Assembly: GCA_021797055.1 (NCBI GenBank)
Contig: JAKAAI010000082.1
Location: 1-7,633 of the forward strand
Source of the DNA: Thermoplasmata archaeon
Lineage (GTDB): Archaea > Thermoplasmatota > Thermoplasmata > Thermoplasmatales > Thermoplasmataceae
Length of the DNA stretch: 7,633 nucleotides
Reading direction: 5' to 3'
In this document: positions 1 to 5,812 of the stretch, piece by piece
How the letters are laid out: each line of letters opens with the position of its first letter
How positions within the stretch are numbered: the stretch's first letter is position 1
Notes under the pieces: generated by a model
The model's input: only the letters and a program-made list of their open reading frames with translations
What the model was told of the DNA's origin: nothing
Databases searched by the model: none
Position numbers and translations under genes: made by a program

Positions 1-127
1 TGCGACACTCCATTGGATAGGTGGTCCATTGACCGGTACCTATACGGGAAACAGTTCCATTCTTCAAACATGGGGAAAATTCTTTAATCTCTGGAGTGCG
101 GTATGGTTCTATGCAGAAGCTCCACCT
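1..127 (+). repeat. Direct repeat, copy 1 (identical to 433-559)
   Basis: Bases 1-127 match bases 433-559 with no mismatch by eye, in the same reading frame, offset 432 bases (144 codons). The copy is cut by the window edge, so its real left end is unknown. It encodes the ATLHW to APP part of an NTF2-like domain. Identity stops sharply at base 128. Confidence 0.97.
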
Positions 128-1198
128 ACAGTTAGCGTGAACGGCAACAGTGCGGTTGTCAATTCACAGAATCAATTCGTACTTACGCCGTTCTCGGATG
201 AACAACAGGTTCAGTACCTGAATGTTTCCTACTCTCTGAGTTATCTCAAAAACTCAAATAACTGGCTCATTTATTCTGAGACCTGGCACATCACGGGATC
301 TGGTTATATTTCATACACTGGCTCACAGGTCAGCACACTTATGGCACAGGCTTCATTGCAAGCTGCTTTTACGCACTGGAACGACATTGCCATTGAAAAT
401 GTCAGTCTGCTTGCAGATCAGTATTTGTCAAATGCGACACTCCATTGGATAGGTGGTCCATTGACCGGTACCTATACGGGAAACAGTTCCATTCTTCAAA
501 CATGGGGAAAATTCTTTAATCTCTGGAGTGCGGTATGGTTCTATGCAGAAGCTCCACCTGTAGTGAATGTATCTGGAAATTTGGCCACCGTGATCTCTAG
601 CAACCAGTTCATAGTGACTCCATTCAGTGATCCTTTCCAGGTTCAGTATATCGATGTTTCTTACCTTTTGAATTTCGTCTTTCAGAACAATACATTCTTG
701 ATAAGCAATGAAGTATGGCATATTACTGGCAGTGGATTCATTTCGTTTGCACAGGAATCATATGAATACAATCAGATAAGTAATCTGGCTTTCAGCCACT
801 GGAACAATATCGCTATTGAAAACACTTCCTTGGTGATGCAGGAATATGCTTCGAATGCAACTTTGCACTGGGTAAATGGTGCACTAAAAGGTAACTACAC
901 TGGCACAGCTGAAATTAATGCTACCTGGACAAACTTCTTTAATCTGTGGAACGCAGTCTGGTTCTACAGCGAAAGCCCACCATCGATAATGATAAATGGA
1001 TCGATTGCAACTGTGATGACTACCATACAGTTTGTGGTGCAGAGTTCCTCTAATCTATCACAGTTTGATTACATAAATGTGACCTATACTATCCAGTATT
1101 ACGACTTTGGGTTCAATCCATCTACCGGTTATACAAACTTTGAAATCGTCAACGAAATATTCGACAACACTGCACTTGGACCCATTTCTAAGGTTTGA
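1..1198 (+). CDS. Tandem NTF2/SnoaL-like domain protein, probably extracellular (5' end missing)
   Basis: The reading frame is open from the first full codon at base 2 to TGA at 1196-1198; the gene begins upstream of the window. The visible ~398 residues are three copies (first one partial) of a 141-144-residue domain. Each runs: helix with HWN(D/N)IAIEN, then ATLHW, a GxYTG turn, TWxxFFNLWxAVWFY, a PP pair, then strands ending near WHITGSGxIS. The first repeat-unit anchors (ATLHW) lie at bases 2, 434 and 857. The helix followed by 'ATLHW...GxYxG...I...W..FF' resembles the SnoaL/NTF2-like fold; that fold call is inference from pattern, not from a search. About 14 N-x-S/T sequons and no charged-rich stretches suggest a secreted or surface glycoprotein. 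No C-terminal membrane anchor is visible; a signal peptide or anchor would lie upstream. Ligand or enzymatic role is unknown. The last domain has a degenerate end (EIFDNTALGPIS in place of EVWHITGSGFIS). Confidence 0.75.
   Translation, partial: ATLHWIGGPLTGTYTGNSSILQTWGKFFNLWSAVWFYAEAPPTVSVNGNSAVVNSQNQFVLTPFSDEQQVQYLNVSYSLSYLKNSNNWLIYSETWHITGSGYISYTGSQVSTLMAQASLQAAFTHWNDIAIENVSLLADQYLSNATLHWIGGPLTGTYTGNSSILQTWGKFFNLWSAVWFYAEAPPVVNVSGNLATVISSNQFIVTPFSDPFQVQYIDVSYLLNFVFQNNTFLISNEVWHITGSGFISFAQESYEYNQISNLAFSHWNNIAIENTSLVMQEYASNATLHWVNGALKGNYTGTAEINATWTNFFNLWNAVWFYSESPPSIMINGSIATVMTTIQFVVQSSSNLSQFDYINVTYTIQYYDFGFNPSTGYTNFEIVNEIFDNTALGPISKV
433..559 (+). repeat. Direct repeat, copy 2 (identical to 1-127)
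   Basis: This is the second copy of the 127-base exact repeat inside the tandem-domain gene. Downstream of base 560 the two domains share only about 36 of 62 residues counted by eye, although the repeat itself has not even a synonymous change. The third domain (from base 857) carries a diverged version, about 27 of 42 residues identical. Confidence 0.97.
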
Positions 1199-1230
1199 AT
1201 GTGGGATAAATCTATTTAAATGAATATCAA

Positions 1231-1243
1231 TTTTTCATTTTTT
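1231..1243 (+). terminator. T-rich transcription terminator after the tandem-domain gene
   Basis: Five Ts, CA, then six Ts start 33 bases after the stop codon of the upstream gene. Archaeal RNA polymerase commonly terminates at such oligo-T tracts without a hairpin. The tract also separates this gene from the winged-helix gene starting at 1303. Confidence 0.5.
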
Positions 1244-1302
1244 ACATTAAACACAATAAATCTTATTAGATTTCGTATGAATCATGGGACGAGATCAGTT
1301 AA

Positions 1303-1605
1303 ATGTTCCGCAATTCGGATTCTCTATCGCGTTCATTGTGGTGGGTATTCGTAGGAACGAAAGGGGGAATAACAAGGTTGAAGATATTGAAAAGGTTGAT
1401 GGAAGACCCAGGAAACATATACAGCATAAGCCAGTCATTGAACCTCAATTATCGTACTGTCGAGCATCATATCAGGTTCATGGAAAAGAACGATCTTATT
1501 GTATCCGAAGGCAATAAGTATGGACGTGTTTATTTTCCATCTCCTTTACTGATCTCCAATTACGAAAAACTTAATGAGATGCTAAAGAGGGCTGGTGTAA
1601 AGTGA
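1303..1605 (+). CDS. ArsR-like winged-helix DNA-binding protein
   Basis: A 100-residue cytoplasmic transcription regulator. Residues 12-24 (LWWVFVGTKGGIT) form the lead-in seen in many short archaeal winged-helix regulators. Helices of the HTH run over about residues 24-62, with the recognition helix near NYRTVEHHIRFMEKN (49-63), and the wing over 65-80 ends in GRVYFPS. The ATG at 1303 is the first possible start, because TAA lies immediately before it in frame (1300-1302). No strong Shine-Dalgarno is visible (GGGACGAG at 1286-1293 is weak). No sensor domain or cysteine is present, so any signal must come from a partner. The stop TGA (1603-1605) overlaps the GTG start of the downstream membrane protein, which suggests co-translation and joint function. 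The family call is secure at the level of fold; the target genes are unknown. Confidence 0.85.
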   Translation: MFRNSDSLSRSLWWVFVGTKGGITRLKILKRLMEDPGNIYSISQSLNLNYRTVEHHIRFMEKNDLIVSEGNKYGRVYFPSPLLISNYEKLNEMLKRAGVK

Positions 1606-1892
1606 CGCTTGGAATTTACTGGATTGCAAATATAGTTTTACTTTCTGCTGAAGCGCTTCTACTGATAATATTAATTGGTGGTTATATAAAAACAAGGCTT
1701 TCGTCTGGTTTCAGAGCAATTACATCGATCATACTGTTTTCGATATTTTTCCTGGCCCAGTCTGCCAGCAACATATATGAATATTTTTCAATGGCATTTA
1801 TCTACCCTTCCGCACTTGCAATAATGCTTCTTTTCACAAATTCAATAGGATTGGCAGCAGTTTTAAGTCTATTCTATGCTCTTTCTCGTTAA
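1602..1892 (+). CDS. Small three-helix membrane protein coupled to the winged-helix gene
   Basis: A 96-residue hydrophobic protein with three predicted membrane segments at about residues 5-28, 38-60 and 68-93; a short basic loop (KTR, 30-32) follows the first. It starts with GTG in the GTGA overlap with the upstream stop. A possible ribosome site AGAGGG (1586-1591) lies 10 bases before it. No catalytic or metal-binding pattern is seen. Pairs of a short winged-helix protein and a small membrane protein are known in archaea, including halophiles, so a role as membrane anchor, sensor or anti-regulator for the 1303-1605 product is reasonable inference. I do not recognise the specific family. Confidence 0.7.
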   Translation: MTLGIYWIANIVLLSAEALLLIILIGGYIKTRLSSGFRAITSIILFSIFFLAQSASNIYEYFSMAFIYPSALAIMLLFTNSIGLAAVLSLFYALSR

Positions 1893-2013
1893 TTATTTAC
1901 AGTCCCTGAAGGGAGTTTAAAAGAAGCTCGATAACTTCGATCCTGTAAGTTTAATCTGGGCCATCTGTAACTAAAAAATAAGTTTCATGATATTCAGTGT
2001 GTAAAATATTGTA

Positions 2014-2019
2014 TTTATA
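2014..2019 (+). promoter_or_regulatory. Possible TATA box for the thiolase gene
   Basis: TTTATA at 2014-2019 is the best TATA match in the 207-base gap 1893-2099. Initiation about 25 bases downstream would give a leader of roughly 55-60 bases. No Shine-Dalgarno precedes the ATG at 2100, so a closer, weaker box (GATAAAA near 2065-2071) giving a short leader is an alternative. The rest of the gap holds only a 4-bp-stem hairpin at 1903-1914 and no convincing gene. Confidence 0.35.
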
Positions 2020-2099
2020 GATCAGAGTGCAGGAGAAGACAGTTAAGAAAACAACAACTTTTCAGATAAAAGGTAATTAGCGATTAGAAATAAAGTGTT

Positions 2100-3260
2100 A
2101 TGAATCATAGTAACCAGAGTTATATCGTTGACGCCAAAAGGACTCCCATTGGAAAGAAGGGCGGGTGGCTTTCGCAGATCCATCCGGTTGACCTTGGTGC
2201 TTATGCCCTGAATGCTTTAATTTCTGATCATATTGAAAATCCAGATGTTATAGAAGACCTCATTATGGGCTGCGTTACTCAGATCAATCAACAGGGTCTA
2301 AATATTGCAAGGAATACAATATTATCAGCAGGTCTACCTGAAAGCATTCCAGGGGTAACCGTAGACAGGCAGTGCGGTTCATCTTTGCAGGCAATTCAAT
2401 TCGCATGCCATGGGGTCGAGGCAGGATATTACGATGTGGTATTGGCAGGTGGTGTTGAGTCGATGTCGAATGTCCCCCTCTCTTCTAATATTAGTAGTGA
2501 AGCATCACCGCTTACGGCATCTATATCAAAGCGCTATTCTATGAAAAGCGGCTGGTTTTCTCAGGCAAAAGGTGCGGAATTGATTGCCAGGAAATACAAT
2601 ATGTCAAGATCAGATCTCGCAATTTTCAGCTATAACAGCCACATGAAAGCACACAAATCGCGAAACTGGTATAAGAACGAGATTATACCTATCACAGTTG
2701 ACAACAATCAGACTATTGATACGGATCAATGTATCAGGGCAGATACAACAATTGAGAAAATTCTCTCGCTACCAGATGCTTTTCCGGGCGTTGAAATGAT
2801 CAATGCAGGCAATTCTAGCCAGATTTCAGACGGAGCTAGTTTTACATTGATAACATCTGAGGAGGGTTTGAAGAAGACAGATTCGGACCCAGTAGCTAAA
2901 ATAAGCAGTTTTGCCAGCATAGGCACAGATCCGGTGACAATGCTTCTCGGTCCAATTAACGCAACACACAAACTCTTAAAACGATCAGGAATGAAAATAG
3001 ATGATTTTGACTGTTTTGAGATAAATGAGGCTTTCGCACCGGTCCCACTTGCATGGCAGAAAGAATTTCACGTTGATGACAGCAAGCTTAACATCTTCGG
3101 CGGAGCCATTGCAATCGGTCACCCTGTCGGTGCAACTGGTTGCAGGATCCTTACAACAATGCTGAACATAATGAAAATGAAGAGGTATCATTTAGGCCTG
3201 ATAGCAATATGCGAGGGCGGTGGTATGGCTAACGCCTGTATAGTGGAAATGCTAAATTAA
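2100..3260 (+). CDS. Acetyl-CoA acetyltransferase / 3-ketoacyl-CoA thiolase (thiolase family)
   Basis: A full-length 386-residue thiolase, the usual size. It begins with the family opening YIVDAKRTPIGKKGG (8-22). Catalytic elements are all present: nucleophilic Cys92 in VDRQCGSS, the ESMS turn at 120-123, NAGNSSQISDGA (235-246), NEAFA (309-313), His341 in AIGHPVGATG, and the acid/base Cys371 in ICEGGGMANA. The enzyme makes or cleaves a 3-ketoacyl-CoA using CoA in the cytoplasm. The sequence style is that of the bacterial FadA/AtoB group, as used in fatty-acid or amino-acid carbon degradation. No HMG-CoA synthase or DUF35 gene sits beside it, unlike the archaeal mevalonate thiolase cluster. 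Chain-length preference cannot be told. ATG 2100 is the start, because an in-frame TAA lies at 2091 with no start codon between. The gene is monocistronic and its stop touches the stop of the convergent regulator. Confidence 0.93.
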   Translation: MNHSNQSYIVDAKRTPIGKKGGWLSQIHPVDLGAYALNALISDHIENPDVIEDLIMGCVTQINQQGLNIARNTILSAGLPESIPGVTVDRQCGSSLQAIQFACHGVEAGYYDVVLAGGVESMSNVPLSSNISSEASPLTASISKRYSMKSGWFSQAKGAELIARKYNMSRSDLAIFSYNSHMKAHKSRNWYKNEIIPITVDNNQTIDTDQCIRADTTIEKILSLPDAFPGVEMINAGNSSQISDGASFTLITSEEGLKKTDSDPVAKISSFASIGTDPVTMLLGPINATHKLLKRSGMKIDDFDCFEINEAFAPVPLAWQKEFHVDDSKLNIFGGAIAIGHPVGATGCRILTTMLNIMKMKRYHLGLIAICEGGGMANACIVEMLN

Positions 3261-3884
3261 TTACTGGCTCTCTATCGTTTCAAGAAGCATATCCTCGAGA
3301 TAATCTCTTACAATTTTCCTGAGAGTTCTCCTAAGTCCCTCTGATAATGTGGCAGTTGATACACCGAGATTCTTGGCTATATCCGTAAGAGAAGACTTCC
3401 TCATCTGATCGAAAAAGCCATGGACGTATACTTCATAGAGGATCTCTCTTTCCCGGTTAGTTAGGTCCTTTGGGAAATCATGATATGTCACGCTGGGTTC
3501 AAGACCACTTTCTCTTAATCCCTTTACTATCTTTTCCATAGCTCCTGCAGACTTGGCTACTACCCTGTAAATGATCTGGTCGTCACTCACTGCCCTGCTT
3601 GAAAGCACTACAGCTCCAGATAGTGCAAGTGCATGGCATGCGGAGCAGCTATTACCTTCGGCCCATATTGCATTGGTACCTATTCTGCTCGACACAATAC
3701 CTTTCTTCTGAAATGCAGTGTAAAGTTCCTCAACGTCTTCATTATATGTAATCAGGTGAGTTGTTTTATCAGGCGATATTTTCAATCTTGCAATTTTGCA
3801 TCCTGGAAACCTATGTCTGGCTTCTTTTGTTATCTGGCAGTCGTTTCTCGTCAACATTATGAAGGCTTCAACGATCTTGAGCAT
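3261..3884 (-). CDS. Bat-type (HTH_10) transcription regulator with CxxCH motif
   Basis: A 207-residue protein. The C-terminal part, about 141-198, is a bat-type HTH: it opens with LTNREREILYEVYVHGFFD, and the second half (LTDIAKNLGVSTATLSEGLR) is the helix-turn-helix. The N-terminal ~135 residues match the general form of archaeal Bat-like regulators, with an alpha/beta pattern but no PAS or GAF signature that I can see. They carry Cys16, Cys29 and a CSACH motif (Cys80, Cys83, His84). These could bind a metal or heme, or act as thiol switches; this is inference. The start ATG at 3884 (minus strand) is the outermost possible, since an in-frame stop lies at 3893-3891. The gene is divergent from the sulfurtransferase across 67 bases, suggesting that gene is its target, and it converges with the thiolase with no gap. 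A DNA-binding role is very likely; the signal is unknown. Confidence 0.87.
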   Translation of the reverse strand: MLKIVEAFIMLTRNDCQITKEARHRFPGCKIARLKISPDKTTHLITYNEDVEELYTAFQKKGIVSSRIGTNAIWAEGNSCSACHALALSGAVVLSSRAVSDDQIIYRVVAKSAGAMEKIVKGLRESGLEPSVTYHDFPKDLTNREREILYEVYVHGFFDQMRKSSLTDIAKNLGVSTATLSEGLRRTLRKIVRDYLEDMLLETIESQ

Positions 3885-3892
3885 AGTTCGTT

Positions 3893-3909
3893 ATAATGAG
3901 AAACATTAT
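3893..3909. promoter_or_regulatory. Inverted repeat in divergent promoter, candidate operator
   Basis: ATAATG (3893-3898) and CATTAT (3904-3909) are exact inverse complements separated by five bases. The dyad lies in the 67-base gap (3885-3951) between the bat-type regulator and the sulfurtransferase. The left half overlaps TTATAA (3891-3896), a good TATA candidate for the plus-strand gene, placed to start RNA near 3919 and leave a leader that includes its ribosome site. The right half lies 20-25 bases before the minus-strand ATG, where a TATA element for a leaderless regulator mRNA would be. Binding here could control both genes, including autoregulation. Confidence 0.45.
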
Positions 3910-3935
3910 CAACTTTAACCTTCTACTTGAAAATA

Positions 3936-3944
3936 GGAGAGGAG
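3936..3944 (+). promoter_or_regulatory. Ribosome binding site of the sulfurtransferase
   Basis: GGAGAGGAG ends seven bases before the ATG at 3952. It is the strongest Shine-Dalgarno in the window and fixes the start codon. It implies a leadered mRNA, unlike the ABC operon at 5021. Confidence 0.8.
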
Positions 3945-3951
3945 TTACCTA

Positions 3952-4755
3952 ATGAAATTAAACAGGGAAGATCCAGTAATTGGAGTTGAATGGCTGAAGG
4001 ATCATATCAGGGATTCTAATATGGTCCTGGTTGACTGCAGGTACGATCTTCAGGATAAAAATTACGGCTATAATTCTTATTTGAAAGGCCATCTGCCGAA
4101 AGCAATCTTTCTGGATCTAGAAAAGGATCTTTCTTCGAAGGACATAGAAAAAAGAGGAAGGCATCCTTTTCCACCATTAGCGAAATTCAAAGAAACCCTC
4201 GAATCTTCCGGAATAGATAGCGATTCCATTGTTATTGCCTACGACGATGATAATTCTGGAGCAGCCAGGTTCTGGTTTCTGATGCGTTATTATTCAATGG
4301 ATAATGTCTTTGTTCTTAATGGTGGGATATCCGCATGGGTAAGGGGCGGGGGAATGATTACAAGAGAAATTCCTGCGAAGAGGAGGACCAGAGTGAATCT
4401 CGTTGAAAGAAAATATCTTATCGCATCAAAAGAGGAAATTGCCTCCACGAAAAATATATTCCTCATAGATGCAAGAGCACCTGAAAGGTATGATGGTAAA
4501 GTGGAACCAATAGATCCCGTTGCCGGTCACATTCCTGAGGCGCACAACATATACTGGAAGAATTTCCTTCACCCGGATAACACATACAAGGAAAAGGAGG
4601 AAGTTATGGACATGCTCAGAACAAATCAGGATAATATTGTCCTATACTGCGGCTCTGGGGTTACGTCTTGCGTTAATTATATTGCAATGCTACGTTCCGG
4701 ATTAACTCCTAGATTATATCCTGGAGGCTGGAGTGAGTGGGTTACCAACGGTTGA
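3952..4755 (+). CDS. Sulfurtransferase, two rhodanese domains (3-mercaptopyruvate type)
   Basis: A 267-residue tandem rhodanese, close to the usual 270-300. The N-terminal domain (about 8-135) has the inactive-site pattern AYDDDNSGAARFWF (96-109), with Asp where a catalytic Cys would be. The C-terminal domain (about 155-266) has DARAPERYDG (173-182), the EPIDPVAGHIPEAHN linker signature (185-199) and the active loop CGSGVTS with Cys233. A CGSGVT loop is typical of 3-mercaptopyruvate sulfurtransferases, while CRxGVT marks thiosulfate enzymes, so mercaptopyruvate is the likelier donor. The enzyme passes sulfane sulfur through a Cys233 persulfide to a thiol or cyanide acceptor. A second Cys (240) follows the loop and could form a disulfide or polysulfide with it. 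No signal peptide is seen, so it is cytoplasmic. It is divergent from the CxxCH regulator, which suggests sulfur-responsive control. Confidence 0.92.
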   Translation: MKLNREDPVIGVEWLKDHIRDSNMVLVDCRYDLQDKNYGYNSYLKGHLPKAIFLDLEKDLSSKDIEKRGRHPFPPLAKFKETLESSGIDSDSIVIAYDDDNSGAARFWFLMRYYSMDNVFVLNGGISAWVRGGGMITREIPAKRRTRVNLVERKYLIASKEEIASTKNIFLIDARAPERYDGKVEPIDPVAGHIPEAHNIYWKNFLHPDNTYKEKEEVMDMLRTNQDNIVLYCGSGVTSCVNYIAMLRSGLTPRLYPGGWSEWVTNG

Positions 4756-4802
4756 ATCACGAAGTTGGTGATATCTTAACCATAAGGTATTTCTCCAATC
4801 GA

Positions 4803-4810
4803 TTTTTTTT
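4803..4810 (+). terminator. Poly-T terminator after the sulfurtransferase
   Basis: Eight consecutive Ts lie 48 bases after the stop. An imperfect 9-bp stem with two or more G-T pairs (4741-4749 with 4764-4772) spans the stop codon upstream, and may or may not take part. A second run of six Ts follows at 4865-4870. Confidence 0.5.
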
Positions 4811-4812
4811 CA

Positions 4813-4831
4813 GAATATTCTTTGAACATTC
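4813..4831. promoter_or_regulatory. Two GAAYATTC palindromes 11 bases apart
   Basis: GAATATTC (4813-4820) and GAACATTC (4824-4831) are self-complementary or nearly so and are spaced one helical turn apart. An overlapping dyad TTGAA-CA-TTCAA covers 4822-4833. They lie in the 265-base gap between the sulfurtransferase and the ABC operon, about 190 bases before the ABC start. In AT-rich DNA this could be chance. Confidence 0.25.
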
Positions 4832-4898
4832 AAGAATTATAGCGGCATATCTTTAACTGAAATCTTTTTTGTGAGTTATGCAGATCCTATCAGCATGA

Positions 4899-4916
4899 AT
4901 ATGTTGTAATACATAT
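4899..4916. promoter_or_regulatory. Inverted repeat ATATGT-N6-ACATAT upstream of the ABC operon
   Basis: Six-base exact arms (4899-4904 and 4911-4916) with a six-base spacer form an 18-base dyad of the size bound by winged-helix dimers. It is about 75 bases upstream of the TATA box at 4991. It is a possible upstream site for the operon's own regulator (7249-7602), but without comparison to other genomes it remains a weak candidate. Confidence 0.25.
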
Positions 4917-4964
4917 GGATGAAAAGTAAAAAAACAAAAAGCATCTGGATCGCTGAACAATGCA

Positions 4965-4979
4965 GTCTGAAATTTAGAC
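4965..4979. promoter_or_regulatory. Promoter-proximal dyad GTCT-N7-AGAC, candidate operator
   Basis: GTCT (4965-4968) and AGAC (4976-4979) flank the AT-rich core GAAATTT. The dyad ends 11 bases before the TATA box at 4991, next to where TFB would contact DNA. That position suits local repression or activation of the ABC operon. Confidence 0.3.
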
Positions 4980-4990
4980 ACCAGAATCCG

Positions 4991-4998
4991 TTTTAATA
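4991..4998 (+). promoter_or_regulatory. TATA box of the ABC operon, leaderless start
   Basis: TTTTAATA is centred about 26 bases before the ATG at 5021, and no Shine-Dalgarno is present in between. This is the spacing expected if transcription starts at or next to the start codon, giving a leaderless mRNA. Confidence 0.6.
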
Positions 4999-5020
4999 AT
5001 GGAACAGGATAACACTTCGA

Positions 5021-5812
5021 ATGGAACTTGAATTTAACAATGTAAGTTTGGCCTATTCGAAGAGTATGCATAATGTTCTTTCGAATGTAAATCTCCATGT
5101 TGATTCTGAAAAAATTGCAATAGTCGGTTCCAACGGATCCGGCAAAACGACATTAATTAAAGGCATAATGGGCCTTGCAGATACAACAAAAGGCGAGATA
5201 AGATTATTTGGCACCGAACTCAAAAATATGGGTAGAATGACCGGCATCTCATGCAATCTTGACACCATTTACCGTCTCCTTGATCTGACTGTGAAAAAAA
5301 AGGTGGAGTTGTACTGTTTGATAGGTGGCATAGATCCTGATAGGATCTTCAAACACATTGAGAGTTATGAACTAACGGAAATTCTTACAAAAAAGACAAG
5401 GGAACTAAGTACTGGACAGAATAAAGCATTCTGCAACATCATGGCACTGGAGCTGGGGTATAAGTTGGCTCTGCTTGATGAACCTTTCGAGAGTCTAGAT
5501 GTGCGCAGGCGGCTCATGATGGTGAATGACCTGAAAAACTTTCAAGGCAGTTTGATGATAAATACCCACGATTTCGGAACATTGAAGTCTCTTCCAAACT
5601 GGGGACTTTACCTAATAATTGAGGGCAATTTGTACGGCAAGTTCAGTTCGAACGACATAAACAGATTATACCTGACGAAGGGAGAAGTTCCATCAGCACT
5701 TACAACTATTCGAACATCATATGGTACTTTTTGCGTTACACTGGATAATGGAGACACACCTCTCTTATCTTCAACCGACCTGGTAAATTCAATACAGGAT
5801 GTGGTTCAATGA
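5021..5812 (+). CDS. ABC transporter ATP-binding protein
   Basis: A 263-residue ATPase subunit that powers an ABC-2-type exporter at the inner face of the membrane. Walker A is GSNGSGKT (36-43), the signature is LSTGQ (129-133, usual LSGGQ), Walker B is LALLDE (149-154), the D-loop SLD is at 158-160 and the switch His is His183 in NTHD. Where the Q-loop Gln is expected, the sequence reads ISCNLDTIY, so Asn79 may replace it. The last ~55 residues form an extension after the nucleotide-binding fold. The start follows a well-placed TATA box with no ribosome site. The stop overlaps the permease start as ATGA (5809-5812). The substrate cannot be inferred; lipids, peptides or drugs are all usual for this class. 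Confidence 0.92.
   Translation: MELEFNNVSLAYSKSMHNVLSNVNLHVDSEKIAIVGSNGSGKTTLIKGIMGLADTTKGEIRLFGTELKNMGRMTGISCNLDTIYRLLDLTVKKKVELYCLIGGIDPDRIFKHIESYELTEILTKKTRELSTGQNKAFCNIMALELGYKLALLDEPFESLDVRRRLMMVNDLKNFQGSLMINTHDFGTLKSLPNWGLYLIIEGNLYGKFSSNDINRLYLTKGEVPSALTTIRTSYGTFCVTLDNGDTPLLSSTDLVNSIQDVVQ

Noticed and set aside
428..721. Open frame on the minus strand inside the tandem-domain gene
   Set aside because: It lies wholly opposite a gene with clear protein repeats; the translation has no recognisable pattern and spans the repeat by chance.
1284..1517. Plus-strand open frame overlapping the winged-helix gene
   Set aside because: The other frame (1303-1605) gives a clean winged-helix protein; this one is basic, low in structure and out of frame with it.
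1903..1914. TCCC-TGAA-GGGA hairpin as terminator of the 1303-1892 unit
   Set aside because: The stem is only four base pairs and no T-run follows, so support is too weak for a call.
2027..2080. 17-codon GTG-started upstream open frame before the thiolase, with AGGAG at 2031
   Set aside because: The purine-rich motif lies inside the frame, not upstream of it, and the peptide has no special codon pattern suggesting attenuation.
3630..3650. CSACH motif read as a c-type cytochrome heme site
   Set aside because: The protein has no signal peptide and carries a DNA-binding domain, so covalent heme attachment outside the membrane is unlikely. Non-covalent heme or metal binding remains open.
3633..3896. 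Plus-strand open frame opposite the bat-type regulator
   Set aside because: The minus-strand HTH_10 protein explains the region; the antisense translation shows no domain.
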